A DNA stretch of 64,000 bases from Porogramme epimiltina. Taxonomy: Eukaryota; Basidiomycota; Agaricomycetes; Polyporales; Polyporaceae. The notes below the pieces were generated by a model. That model saw nothing but the letters and a program-made list of their open reading frames with translations, had not been told where the DNA came from and ran no database searches. The stretch covers positions 1 to 64,000 of the forward strand of contig FTLJ01000333.1 in NCBI GenBank assembly GCA_900155495.1, written 5' to 3'. The position numbers and the translations under genes are program-made. Shown in pieces: positions 36,082-47,082 of this stretch; position 1 is the stretch's first letter, and each line of letters starts with the position of its first letter.

Positions 36082-36769
36082 CGTCAGGGATCTTAGAGAG
36101 GATCTTCCGATCTGTGAGTCGACCTCAGGTGCAAGCCGACCTTCCGTAACGTCTTGGGGGTCGTTTTCCCCATCTGTCTATATTGAAACTATCAGTAACT
36201 AGCAGGAGGACATTGCCTAGTTTAAAAGCTTTAGACTCGCCGGCACGGGTGTCACCGTATTGATACTCTCGGTGTTCATACGCTTGCCATGAAGTCTTCT
36301 GGTTATCCTAGAGACACAGGGTCCCATGTCTGGCGTAAAGAGAAATTTGCGGGGTGTATAGGAGAAAGCTCGAGACAGTAATTCAGTTGAGCAGTGACGA
36401 TGAGCGTTCAAAAGGCCTCATGGATTCCGCGAGGTGAGTCGCCACTATGAGCGCCTCCGTCACGTCACTATCATTCCAGCGCTGCAGTGCCTGCCTTCCA
36501 CCATGAGCGGTGACGTGTGGGCGCCTTTATGGCACAGGTAGCCGGTCATACATAACGAGTGCTGTATTGAGGTTCATTAAGCGAGATATACATTGCGATG
36601 TACGCATGCGTGTCCCTACAAGATGCTCCAAGGAAACCACTGGCGCCGGTTAACTGAAACGCGGGCGATAAGCAAGGAGGAGGCAGAGATGGTAAATCTT
36701 AAAGGCAAATCAACACTAACCTGTAGAGAACACTTCGGATAACGGTCAGACGGTCAGACGGGTCTAGTT
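36082..36769. other. Intergenic, nothing recognised
   Basis: This is the upstream region of HET D and downstream of the small secreted protein gene. No gene or repeat is supported. Confidence 0.5.
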
Positions 36770-37262
36770 TCATGCGAGCACGACCACTGCGCCGACGGCC
36801 AACAGACCGGCAAGCGCCGTGCCCGGGCGCGCCCCGCCGAGCGCGCTGTTGGGTTTCGCGCACTCTGTGCCGGACACGGTCGTCGTGCATTTTAGCCTGC
36901 GCAGGACAGGTCAGCGCGAGCCGCTCCTCAGAACACTGCACAGATACCGGCTCACCCGGGGTCGCAGAACATTCCGTCTACAGGTAGCGCGCCGCGTTAG
37001 CGCATCCCCACGACTTCGCGAAGAAAGAGGGTGCAGGGGGGGCGGCGAAGGGAGACGTACCAGAGCAGCACGTGGAGCCGTCGAGCGGGTAGCACGTCGT
37101 CGCGGAGCAGGACGCGTACCCGATCGGGCACCCGTCGCTGTCGTCATTGGCCCCGCGCGCGGTGAGCTGCACGTGTCGTGCGGGCGTCGTCGGCGCGAGC
37201 GAGGCGGAGGCGAGGGTCGTGGAGAGGAGGAGAATGGCGACGGTGCGGGAGATGGAGGGCAT
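36770..37262 (-). CDS. Small secreted cysteine-rich protein, likely GPI-anchored
   Basis: Three exons, 37262-37061, 36977-36956 (22 nt) and 36896-36770, give 116 residues. The start MPSISRTVAILLLSTTLASA is a signal peptide. The mature part has about ten Cys (CPIGYASCSATTCYPLDG, STCCSDGMFCDPGLKC, GTEC). The end is a hydrophobic tail (ALAGLLAVGAVVVLA) after a small-residue stretch (NSALGGARPG), the usual layout of a GPI-attachment signal. The C-x6-C...CC...C spacing suggests a disulfide-knotted surface protein or effector-like protein. I do not recognise a named family. The gene was reconstructed from splice sites because no single open frame covers it. Confidence 0.75.
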
Positions 37263-39285
37263 GATGTCTTTGGAGGCCTGGTAGGGGGTGGGAAGAAGGT
37301 TGTGGGTTGAGAGGGTTTGGAGGAGGACGAGGGTGCTCGAGGTGGGAGGGGGGTGGGAGAAGCAGGGCCCTTTTGAAGCGATCGAAGGGGGCTGTATATG
37401 CGACCCTTTGGGTGCTCCTCCCAGGTGTGTCGACTTAAGTTGTCGGGTTGGAGGAATCCGGTGAACACGGCGCTCTTGCAATCCTTGCGCCACGCGGTTA
37501 GTGTGGAGGCGGTCGCTGCACGTTTAATCAACGACAACTCCGACCTGTCAACCAGTTCAGTCGCTTTCGTCCAGCCTCGCCGCTTTTCGAGGACAAAGAT
37601 CCCGCACCGAGGAGGTCGTGCGCCGCGCCGCGTGTGGGCGGCGGCGAGCCGTCTTCGATTTTAATTTCTTCTGCGCTGATGCAAGACACACATCTGTTTG
37701 TCGACGTCCTCATGTGGACTGGACACTGGGCGTCGATGTCGACTCTTGGGACCACATCGTCGAGTTCCCCTGCGGAGGACGCCTTTGACAGACAGACTTG
37801 GAAAATTTCAACGACCAGTCCAAAACGACGCCTCGCCGCAGGAACGAGCGAGGAAAACGGAGGCTAGCACCAGCCTCCAGTCAATGTATCGCCGCATACG
37901 CGTCGTGCCACAGGACGCACCTCGGGAGCTGGTCGACGGAGGGGCACCGCCACGGGGGAGGGGCGCAATTCATTCACCGAATACAGCCCCGAAGCGCCGC
38001 CAGATATGGCAACTCGACGGTTCTTCGTGCGCGCAGGGCTCGATGGGCGCGCGCGGGCCTGTCGTGGAGCCTGACGCGTCGAGGCGCATCAGCGCAACGA
38101 ACGCGGCTTTCTCGGGTGCGATGACTTGGGCGGCGCAGCTGAGGACGAGGCAGGTGATCGCCAAGCACTTTTTTTGAAGGGAGTGGGGCCGTGGAGGCGC
38201 GGCGACGATCTGTCTGGTGTGTGGCAGGTGTGCGGATGCGTCACGTCGTCGGAGAAGGAACGGGCGCGACGTCGTCCTCCGGCGGTGACGGGCGCGCGCG
38301 TGTGCGGCGCACGTTATCTGTCAGTGCTGAGGCTGCCAGCGTGGGGAGGGAGGAGATCGGTGGGGGGCCTTCGCAAGTGGTCGGTCGGGCGTTGGTTGGT
38401 GATGCGGCTGAGCATCCTAGGAGGTTTAATTTCCACGTTCGTCTCTTCGAATATGCGTGGGCTTATAACGAAGCGATTCTTCCTGACGGAATTAGGGAGC
38501 CGGTCAGCGAGGAGGCTGGACAAATATAAAGAAGAGAACAATCACCGTTTGGATGTTATCCTATAGGCCTCAGAGAGTATCCTCCTGTCCTAAGTGCCGT
38601 GTCGACAACTTCCCTTTCTCTGCCTAGAGCTTATGTCTTAAACTTGTCTCCTGTCAGCCTCCTGAATATCCATTGCTAGCAGTCAACTTACCTCGTAGCT
38701 TCACATCGCATCTCTAGTGGGCTGGAGATCCGATGCCATCTGAGTGGTCACGCCAAGACATCGGTATCTTCATCTGCGCGAGTACATCAGCGAACTGGAG
38801 CCAGGGTTGGGTGACGGAAGGAACTGAATGCCTTGTTGCAGCGACTCTTGAGGTGCGGGGGGCGTATGCCGTGTCAGGTGGAGCCGAGGAGCATAGATGC
38901 GCCGCTGAAGGTTGCTGCTTCGATAACTGTCTGTATTTGATTGATATTGCGCGCGAGTTTGCGATACTAGACCATGCGGTCGAGGAAGCGAGCATAGCAT
39001 AGATGTAGACGTGAGTATATCATCGTCGAGAGGACCAACATGCCGCTCATCAGCATCGGCGATTCTTCTGTTGTCCCGAATGCTTCATGAGAGGGCATGG
39101 GATCGGGGCCAGGCTTTCTGCGACGTGAGGCATCATTCGTTCGAGACACAGGGGGTCGTATGGGAGTGCGATGGATTACCAACAGCTCTTGGATGGTACA
39201 ACAATGCAAGAAACAAAACGCGCGGGCAGTCCTGACCTGAGCGAGAAGACCCCATCTATCCGTGCCCCGCCTCCCAGCCGCCTCT
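37263..39285. other. Gene-poor interval, no supported gene
   Basis: Several short frames exist (for example minus strand near 37970-38160 with a hydrophobic start but no ATG, and both strands at 38720-39000). None has a family motif or clear splice structure. Confidence 0.4.
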
Positions 39286-39809
39286 CTATTTCTTCTTCTT
39301 TGGCTTCTTTTTCTTCACCCCTCCTCCCGCGGGCCCTCCTGGTGCCGGCGCCGACGGCGCGGGTGCGTCTTGCGGCGCACCTTGTGCGGCGGGCGGGGCG
39401 GGCGACGCCTGCGTCGGTCGCCGGTTCTGCATCTTCTGCATGAGGGCGAGGTTAAGGGCGTCGAAGCGGTTGAGGAAGACGGAGGAGTGGGTCTTGAACT
39501 TTATGCACTGCGATGTGGGGAGGGGGGGGGGTCAACCGAGGATCAGCCACTCTGCATGGAAGACGACGGTGCGCACTGTCGTGTTGTCGGTGATTTTGAG
39601 GACGAGCTTGCCCGCGCCATCTGCAGACTGCCTCCACTTGACGCAGTATCGCGCCTGCTCGGGTGCATACAGGGAGGCGTGCGATCCAGGTGAGATCAGC
39701 GACACATCGGCGGCGAAAGGGAAGCGAGACGACGCACCGCGTTGGGGGACTTTTCATAGAGGGCCTCCGCGGCCTCTTGGTATTCCTGCCAGGACGCGAT
39801 GTAGACCAT
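39286..39809 (-). CDS. SRP9: Signal recognition particle 9-kDa subunit (SRP9)
   Basis: Exons 39809-39738, 39654-39577 and 39507-39286 give 123 residues. The start MVYIASWQEYQEAAEALYEK, then ARYCVKWRQ, GKLVLKITDNTTCIKFKTHS and FLNRFDALNLALMQKMQNR, are the SRP9 fold (alpha-beta-beta-beta-alpha). SRP9 pairs with SRP14 to bind the SRP RNA Alu domain and slow translation while ribosomes dock at the ER. After the core comes a Pro/Ala/Gly-rich linker and a Lys-rich end (VKKKKPKKKK), common in fungal SRP9. Intron 2 contains a run of nine G on the plus strand. The gene is divergent from the mitochondrial carrier 434 bp away. Confidence 0.92.
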
Positions 39810-40242
39810 GGCAGGAGCAGAGACCGGCCACGGCGCTTCCGCTCACGCCAGGCTCGCGCTCCGCCTCCCGCTCGCGTGCGCAACCCCAAATCAGGCGTGC
39901 CGGGCGCTCGGCCGGGACAAGGTACGCGATGTGACCGGGAGGGTCACGGGCCATATGGCGCGTGACACGGATCACGGAGGGAGGTGATGGGGACGGAGGA
40001 CGGGGTCGGGAGAGTCGGGGCTGTTGCGGGCGGCGCGCCGAGGTTGCCCGATCGCGTCTTTTGCGCCTCATCGCCGGGTCACGCACGGGGACGGCCAGTC
40101 ATATGTCGTGCGCGCGAGTCTCGCCCCGCACGGAATATCAACAGCAGTATTTTTAGAGGCATGCCCCACACCGGCCCTCCTCTTCCTGTTCCCGCCGTGA
40201 CTCGTACGACCCGCCTTCTTCCTCCTCCTCCTTCCCCCAGCC

Positions 40243-42101
40243 ATGTCCGACGCGCCCCAGACCCAGCGCAAGCGTGAGTCGCTCGCGCCGGCGTTGTGTG
40301 TGGTACTCATGCGCACGCCTCGCCGCCCACAGCGCTCCCGTTCGTCGCGAACTTCGCCGCCGGCGCCATCGCAGGCATTTCAGAGATCCTGACCTTCTAC
40401 CCCCTTGGTGCGTGACGTCTTCGAAGCCACTCCCTGATCGTGGTGGCTGAGGATCCTCGCCTGCGTCCGTCCGTCCACCCTGCTAGATGTCGTGAGTGTC
40501 CCATCCGTCTGCACCCACCCCTCCGCCTAGACACACCCTCATGTGTCCGCCGTGGCACGCCGCAGGTCAAGACACGCATGCAGCTCGAGACCGGGCGGTC
40601 CAAGATGGGCGTAGTGGGCAGCTTCCAGACCATCATCCGCGAAGAAGGGTGCGTTCTCCTCCCTCTACCCTTCGTCCCCCGCGTCTCCTCACCGGTCGCC
40701 CCGTGGGCAGGTTCGGCCGCCTCTACCGCGGCCTCGTCCCCCCGCTGCTCATGGAGGCCCCCAAGCGCGCCACGAAGTTGTGCGTCCCCCGCTTCCTCCC
40801 TCGCCCCGCCCGCGGCATTACCCTCTAACACCGCACGCCCGCTCCCCTTACCCACCCACGCGCTCGCATATACGCGCACCCGCGCCCGCACACGCACACG
40901 CGCGCGGCCACACAGCGCGGCGAACGACTTCTGGGGCAAGCAGTTCCTCGCGCTCGCGGGCCAGAAGAAGATGGACCAGAAGCTCGCGATCGCCACCGGC
41001 TGCGCGGCCGGCGCGACCGAGAGCTTCGTCGTCGTCCCCTTCGAGCTCGTCAAGATCAAGTGCGTCTCTCCTTCCTCCCCTCCCTCCCTCCCTCTCTCCT
41101 CCGAGTGCTAACGGCGACGCGCGAAGGCTGCAGGACAAGAGCAGCACGTTCAAGGGCCCGATGGACGTCATCAAGCAGGTAGTCGCCAAGGAGGGCCTCC
41201 TCGGTGCGTCTCGCGCTGACGTCACGCACCGGGCCGCGCGCTGACCCCGCGCGCGTTTCCGCTTGGCAGGGCTCTACGCGGGCATGGAGGCGACGATGTG
41301 GAGGTGCGTCCCCTCGGCTCTTCGCTCGCGCGCGCTGTGCGTGGTCTGAGGCGGGGCGGCTGCGCGCAGGCACTTCTGGTGGAACGGCGGGTACTTCGGG
41401 AGCATCTACCAGGTGCGGGCGATGCTGCCCAAGCCCGAGGTGAGCATATTGGCTTAATTGAGCGGGTGTGGTGGCACTGACGCGGCTCTTTCTTGGCGCG
41501 ATAGTCGAACAAGGCACGGTTATTGAACGACCTCGCCGCGGGAACCGTCGGCGGGCTCATCGGTACCGCCATTAACACGCCGTAAGCCGAGTCGCGCTGC
41601 GCCTTCCTCTTTTCCCCGCTCCCGCTCAACGCCCCCTTTTCTTCCCTCCCCGCGCAGATTCGACGTGAGTGGTTCCGTTTGCTAGCACGCATGCACGGTG
41701 CGAGCGCCGCGCCCCTTCCCTTTTGCTCTGCAGGTCATCAAGTCGCGCATACAGTCGGTCACCAAGGAGCCCGGCGTCGTCCCCAAGTATAACTGGACCT
41801 ACCCTGCGTGCGTCGTGTCTTCTCCCCCGCTGCCCTCTCGCTCGCTGACTCGCCCACGCAACGCGCGCGCACTCTCTACAGGCTGGTGACGATGGCGCGC
41901 GAGGAGGGATTGGGCGCGTTGTACAAGGGCTTCGTGCCCAAGGTGCTCCGGCTCGCGCCCGGCGGCGGTGTGCTCCTGCTCGTCGTCGAGGCGACGCTCA
42001 ACGTCTTCCGCCAAGGTGCGTCCCCCGCGTTTCCATTCCCATCAGCTCTTCGTCGGTCGCTCACGTCGCGACGCACAGCGCTCGGCCCGCCGTACCTCTG
42101 A
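40243..42101 (+). CDS. ODC1: Mitochondrial 2-oxodicarboxylate carrier
   Basis: Fourteen exons give 300 residues: 40243-40273, 40333-40407, 40487-40491, 40566-40648, 40711-40779, 40916-41059, 41127-41203, 41270-41303, 41370-41439, 41505-41581, 41658-41664, 41734-41807, 41882-42015 and 42079-42101. The three mitochondrial carrier signatures are PLDVVK (34-39), PFELVK and PFDVIK, each closing an odd helix of a six-helix inner-membrane carrier. FRQALGPPYL at the end, MEATMWRHFWWNGGYFGSIY and APKRATKF fit the ODC1/2-type 2-oxoadipate/2-oxoglutarate exchanger. Micro-exons of 5 nt and 7 nt supply bases inside two of the three signatures. No defect is seen. The ODC call is strong from motifs; substrate preference is family knowledge. 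Confidence 0.9.
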
Positions 42102-42888
42102 GCGTCGGCCACGGAGGCGTAACGCCCCCCGCCGGACGCGAGACGAGACGGAGAACAAAATTCGCACAGGCGCACGTTACTTAGGGCGCGCGCTGTTGTA
42201 TGTACCACCACCACCTCCTCCCCCACCCCTACGTACAGTAGGACACGACACGACCCCACACCTACCCTCCCCCCCCGCATGGTGACATGAGGATCTCTCT
42301 GACCGCGCGAGCACATACGCACGCGGGCGCACGCATACACGCATATACCTAGCCGTATCCGCAGTAGACTAATTGATTAGATCTAGATGCACAGGCCTGC
42401 ATGTCTGTTCGTCCGCCGTACATACTTACTATTGGGCCCCAGAGACAGACGGTCACGGGCGTGTCGCGGGCGTTTGTGGTTCATCCCCGTCGTCGGCTGA
42501 GCTCAGGGACGAACACGCGGGCGTGGAGTGAGTGCGAAACAGTGAACCCGAAAGGAAAAGGGGGGACAAGACCCTGTGCGTTTTGTGGGAAGCGCACCCA
42601 ACACTTCTGTATATCGAGGTGGTGACGACACTTAGTAGTACCGCCTATCTGTTGTTGCACCTTCGCTCTCAATTTGCGCTGGTTACAATTACGAGTGAAT
42701 ATTCGATACAGGAATACAGTGTACAGTGCGATAACGAGGGGTATCGAGGTACTACCGGCTAGAAGAGTACGCAATCTCGACGGTCGAACACATGCTGGCG
42801 TCACTTGAGTCGCAGCGCTGTAACGGCACAGGTTAAGATAGCTGGCGTCTGCAGTTGGTTGAATACGCACGCATTGAACGTCGATTGT
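42102..42888. other. Intergenic, nothing recognised
   Basis: This is the convergent gap between the carrier and the next minus-strand gene. It holds a short CCACC-rich microsatellite near 42200 and nothing else I can support. Confidence 0.5.
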
Positions 42889-43817
42889 TCATCGGACAGC
42901 GCTGTACCACTGCGGCGGCCTGTCCAAGAGGCCCAGCGCCTCCCTGAACTCGGCGAGATTCTTCGGGTCGGCCGCACGCAAGTGGCCGTCCGGCTCCAGG
43001 CAGCTGTGCCTGCGCTTCCACTGGCCGCGGTGCCATATATACTCCACGTAGATTATGTAATGTGGGTGCATGTAGATCGCCTTGAAGTCGGTAGCCGGAT
43101 CCCCGCTGGATACGAACGGTTTGTCCTGCGGAACACGCCAGAAGCGCGGGAGCTTGGTGTACGACCAGTCGAGGGAGCCCATAGTGTATTCGATAATGAG
43201 CGACAGGATCTTGGTAGTGGGAGCAGTGGGGTGTTTCTTGAGGAAAAAGGGGACACAGGAGCTGTCGACGACGTGCGCATACACTAGGCGAGTGGCACCG
43301 CTGGTAGTGGCGAGGACCCGGAGTTCGGGGGGCGGGAGGCCTGGGTCTAGTATGTCCATGCGTACGCTACGGGCGGAGCGCGATGAGCGTCGCGGCTCGC
43401 GCGATGCAAGGACCGGTAGGTCGTGGTACGAGCGACGGCGTACCTGTCTGGTGGAGCACCTGCTATGCCAGCGTCCGCGCCCTCTCGCGCCCCTCGCTCT
43501 TCGCGCAGCGGCGCCGCCAGTGGCGCGTCCTCGTGCGCCTGAGCCTCGTCTCCCTCCCGCGAGAGTATACCCTCCTCGCGCGCACGCCCGTCTGGGCCAC
43601 CACCCTCCTCCGAGTCTTCTTGATGGAGCTGCAGCGCGCGCCGGGCGCGGCGCGCTGCGGTGTGCGCGCGCCACCACTCTCCCTCGAGGAGCAGGACAGC
43701 CTGGTGGGCGGAGAGACCGAGGGCGATGCGCGCCTGGACGGCGAGCGCGTGCTCCGGGGCGGTGAAGTCTGGGGGTTCATCCTCGGCGTGTTCGCAAGGG
43801 CGTGCGGGGGTGGACAT
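42889..43817 (-). CDS. Unrecognised protein
   Basis: Exons 43817-43444 and 43366-42889 are joined across a 77-bp intron with clean GTACGC donor and TAG acceptor, giving 283 residues. The N-terminal half is helical and charged, with ALAVQARIALGLSAHQAVLL and EGEWWRAHTAARRARRALQL then an Arg/Glu-rich coiled stretch. The C-terminal half is more globular: MDILDPGLPPPELRVLATTS, YAHVVDSSCVPFFLKKHP, IIEYTMGSLDWSYTKLPRFW, ATDFKAIYMHPHYIIYVEYI. No signal peptide or membrane segment is seen. I do not recognise the family. Frame switching at exactly the splice sites and good codon texture support a real gene. Confidence 0.7.
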
Positions 43818-44316
43818 GGCTTGGAAGTGCCTGCGGGTGGAAATGTGTTGCTGGAAAAGACTGGGGGGTTGCCCTGCACGAGATGGGCATCCGCTGGGAA
43901 GTGAGCCGGGAAACGTTCTGATAGTTTTAAAAACCCAAATGGCACTGTTGTACTCACACTAGTTATGCATATATACGGGTGTGTGCGCGCTGCGGCCGGA
44001 ACGTTGGAACGGCCAGTGAGAGGGAGCGGAAGGAGATGTATACAGGAAGCGCCCACGGCGTTGTGCCACAGACACGTCTCCATTCCCGATTGAAGTTACC
44101 ACACAATTCTTTCACATATCCCCGACACAGGGCGAGCCAGCCATCGGCATCGTTGCAATATGCCCTCTTCTACAAACACCCTGCCTGCTTGATACTTACT
44201 AGATAGTCGCTGCGCCAAAATCACGTGGCGCTGCGGGGTGAACAGGCCTCTCACACATGCAAGCAGCAAGGCTTTTGGCTAGGCCTCATCCGGTTTCCCA
44301 CAACATACAAATCGCC

Positions 44317-44323
44317 TATATAA
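44317..44323 (+). promoter_or_regulatory. TATA box of HET gene F
   Basis: CCTATATAACCC lies 88 bp upstream of the ATG at 44411. Confidence 0.5.
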
Positions 44324-44410
44324 CCCACTACCCTAGGCCTGACCCTCGTCAGCATATCTCAACTGAAGTGCACACCCGGTTATTGAACCCCTTCGCTGAC
44401 GATTCTCTTC

Positions 44411-46328
44411 ATGTCATCCAGGTATGCTTTCTGCATCAGCTCTGGGTGTACGCTAAAAAGATTTTTCTCTTAGCGCTGCTCTTCCTAAATGCATCGTCGA
44501 CACCTCCCTATGGCCGTCGAAAGAGCCACCAACGGTCCAAGAGCCTTTGGATCTTGCTGCTACTGCCACACCTTGCAAGCTTCGCCTCGTCGACTGTGAG
44601 GCCATGCGCAGCAAGGAATTCAAAATCCGCATCCTCGAGTTCGATGAGCTCCCCGCAGTGTCATATGCGACGGTCTCCTACCCATGGCGCGGAGTACAAA
44701 CTGGAATAACGAAAAGATCCTTCCACGTGATAGGAGCCGAGGGCGACGCTGACCCGGTTGGTGGGCTTCTCCTCCGCCACATATGCGCTGCAGCATTGGA
44801 ACACAACTGCCCCTACCTGTGGCTTGACAGGCTATGCATCATGCAGAACAAGACCGATGCTGGAAAAGAAGACAGGCGTTGGCAAATCCGCCACATGTAC
44901 CAGGTATACAAATCTTGCAAAGTGTGCATCGTCCTCCCTGGGGGTTTGCAGCGCCTTGCATTTATCGATGAGCCGACCACCTGGATCCACCGCAGCTGGA
45001 CGCTACAGGAGACCCTTGCGCCTCCTGATGCGGTTGTCGTCTTTAGATGGCGGCTCGGACCTGGTAATGCGCGTGTGCCCATGGACGGTCGCATAGGCCT
45101 GGGATCCTTTCCTATCACTGAAGCCTTGCACACCAATGGAGCCGTCATGCTCTCACTAAGGCTTTTGCTCGTCGCCAGTGCAGTCGGGTCGATGATTTTC
45201 ACACCGAACGCCCCGGGGAAGGAGGAAGTATCGGTCAGAGTATCAATATTCAGTGCGCACCCCCCACCTCTTTGGTACGACTCATCGAAGACCACTCAGC
45301 CCCGGATTCTGGCCACCAACGTCTGCGCGCTTTGTATGGCGATGGAACCCGGGGTCATGGCAGACCCGGAGAGACGCAGGCATGCTGTATGGCAGAGCGC
45401 GCTCATGCGTACCTCGTCTCGCCCCGTGGATATGGTCTTCAGCATCATGGGCCTCTTTGACGTCGAGCTCGATCCGGGAGTATTCCATAAAGACGACCGG
45501 CGTGGCGCCACTATCGAGCTCGCCCGCGCCATCCTGAAGGCTGGAGGTCAGGCGACCTGGTTGGGGCTCGCGTGTCGCGTACCCCCGGACAGATCTCTCT
45601 CGACCTTCCCAACGTTCCCGCGCACAACTGTTTCCGGGAAGGCTTTGGTGGATCTCGGGAAGGACCGGATACAGGAGATTTCTGAGCTCATGGAGCCAGT
45701 CTATCCTGTCGCGGAGAAGCTTGTGCCCCTGCCCAAAGGAGCAATGGACGCCAACGGGTGTTTAATGGTTTCCATGAAGAGCACCCACATACGCCAGATG
45801 CACGTCGCCGCACCGCTGCCCGGCAACATACTACCCGCGCTCGATGGTAGCTTCTGGCAACTCGACGAGTGTGTCGGACAGCCCACTGCGTTCGTTGCCC
45901 TCCTGGGATGGTTTCATTGGTACTATCCCGGGTTAGCCGTCTCGGAAGATGATACGAGAAATATCCGACTTGTGTTGCTGGAGTCAAGTTCGAAGCAGGG
46001 CGAACAAATTGGTGACGTGGACCAAGTCCCACTGGCATGCCGCGTCCGCTCATTCATTTATCTTCACCAAAGTAAGAAAGAGACAGTTTTGCAGTGGCCG
46101 GAAAAGTCGTTTCGCATCGGAGCGGCGGACGTGGAACTCGAGCAGAATGCTTATGAAGAGATATCTCCATGGCCAGTAAACAGTTCCGGAAATACGTTTG
46201 TATCGGAGTGTATGCGAAGGGCTCAAGAGGCGCGTCCCTACAAAACTGTCGAGACACTGGCCCTCCCCAACAACGCTATTGATGGCAGTAACTCCCCTTT
46301 TCGGTACGAAGGCCGTTTGATGGGGTGA
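44411..46328 (+). CDS. HET-domain protein, second type (copy F)
   Basis: A tiny first exon (44411-44421) and one long exon (44474-46328) give 621 residues starting MSSSAALPKC. The HET region is in the first 200 residues: FKIRILEFDELPAVSYATVS-YPWRG (about 53-77), CPYLWLDRLCIMQN, RRWQIRHMYQVYKSCKVCIV and WIHRSWTLQETLAPPDAVVV. This is the classic layout with HET at the N-terminus (PF06985), unlike copies A-E where about 370-395 residues precede it. A later conserved-looking segment (SSRPVDMVFSIMGLFDVELD) is common after HET domains in basidiomycetes. The remaining 250 residues have no named domain. No stop or frameshift is seen. It is unrelated in detail to the A-E family. Confidence 0.88.
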
Positions 46329-47082
46329 AACCATCATATTCATGTTTCTATAATCTTCTAGGAATGACGGCGCTAAACAGCCTCAAGCATATACGGTCTG
46401 GCCAGTGCCAGCGGATCCGGAGAGTCAGCAGCTTCAATCGCCGGTTTCAGTCCCGGCAACGGGGCCTCAGCAGCCTGAGCGATCGTTTGTCCGCCGTTGC
46501 TCCTACTTTCTCGTGACCTTTTACCACACCATCTATGGATTTATTTGTAAGATATCTCGGAGCGGGACCCCGTAGTAGCCAGCAGTGCGCATTCGCTCTG
46601 GTGGCATACATGACATCGCAACCGCACTGCGGTCTACTGTACTATATAGACAAATAAGACAACCACACTTCTTAGCCATATGTTAGCTCATATTACTTAT
46701 GGATGACAGGGTCAGTAGGGACTCGAACAACTATTGTATCTTCGTCTGTCGTTACGCGGGCTCGTCTTCGTTGCTGGCGCGAGTCTAAAGCATTACTATC
46801 CCTGACCGGACCCGCAAGGCTAGGCATGGCCTACGGATCGTCAACACGGCTGGTCGAGTAGATGGCACTGAGCTGGCGCTGGATCATAAGTATAACGGAG
46901 CGTCAGGCCTCCAAGCTTCTCAGTCAGGCCGCGAGCGTGCATCAATTTGACCATTCGGAAGTCAACTAACCTGCCATCTCCGATATAAGTTCTGAACCTT
47001 AAGAACCTTAATGGAAGTCCCGATGTAGGACGAGAATAATAAGATTAATTGTGACTATCGTAGGCACTCATCTCAGCCTGAG
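46329..47082. other. Intergenic, nothing recognised
   Basis: This is the convergent gap between HET F and MCD4. No gene, RNA or repeat is supported. Confidence 0.5.
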
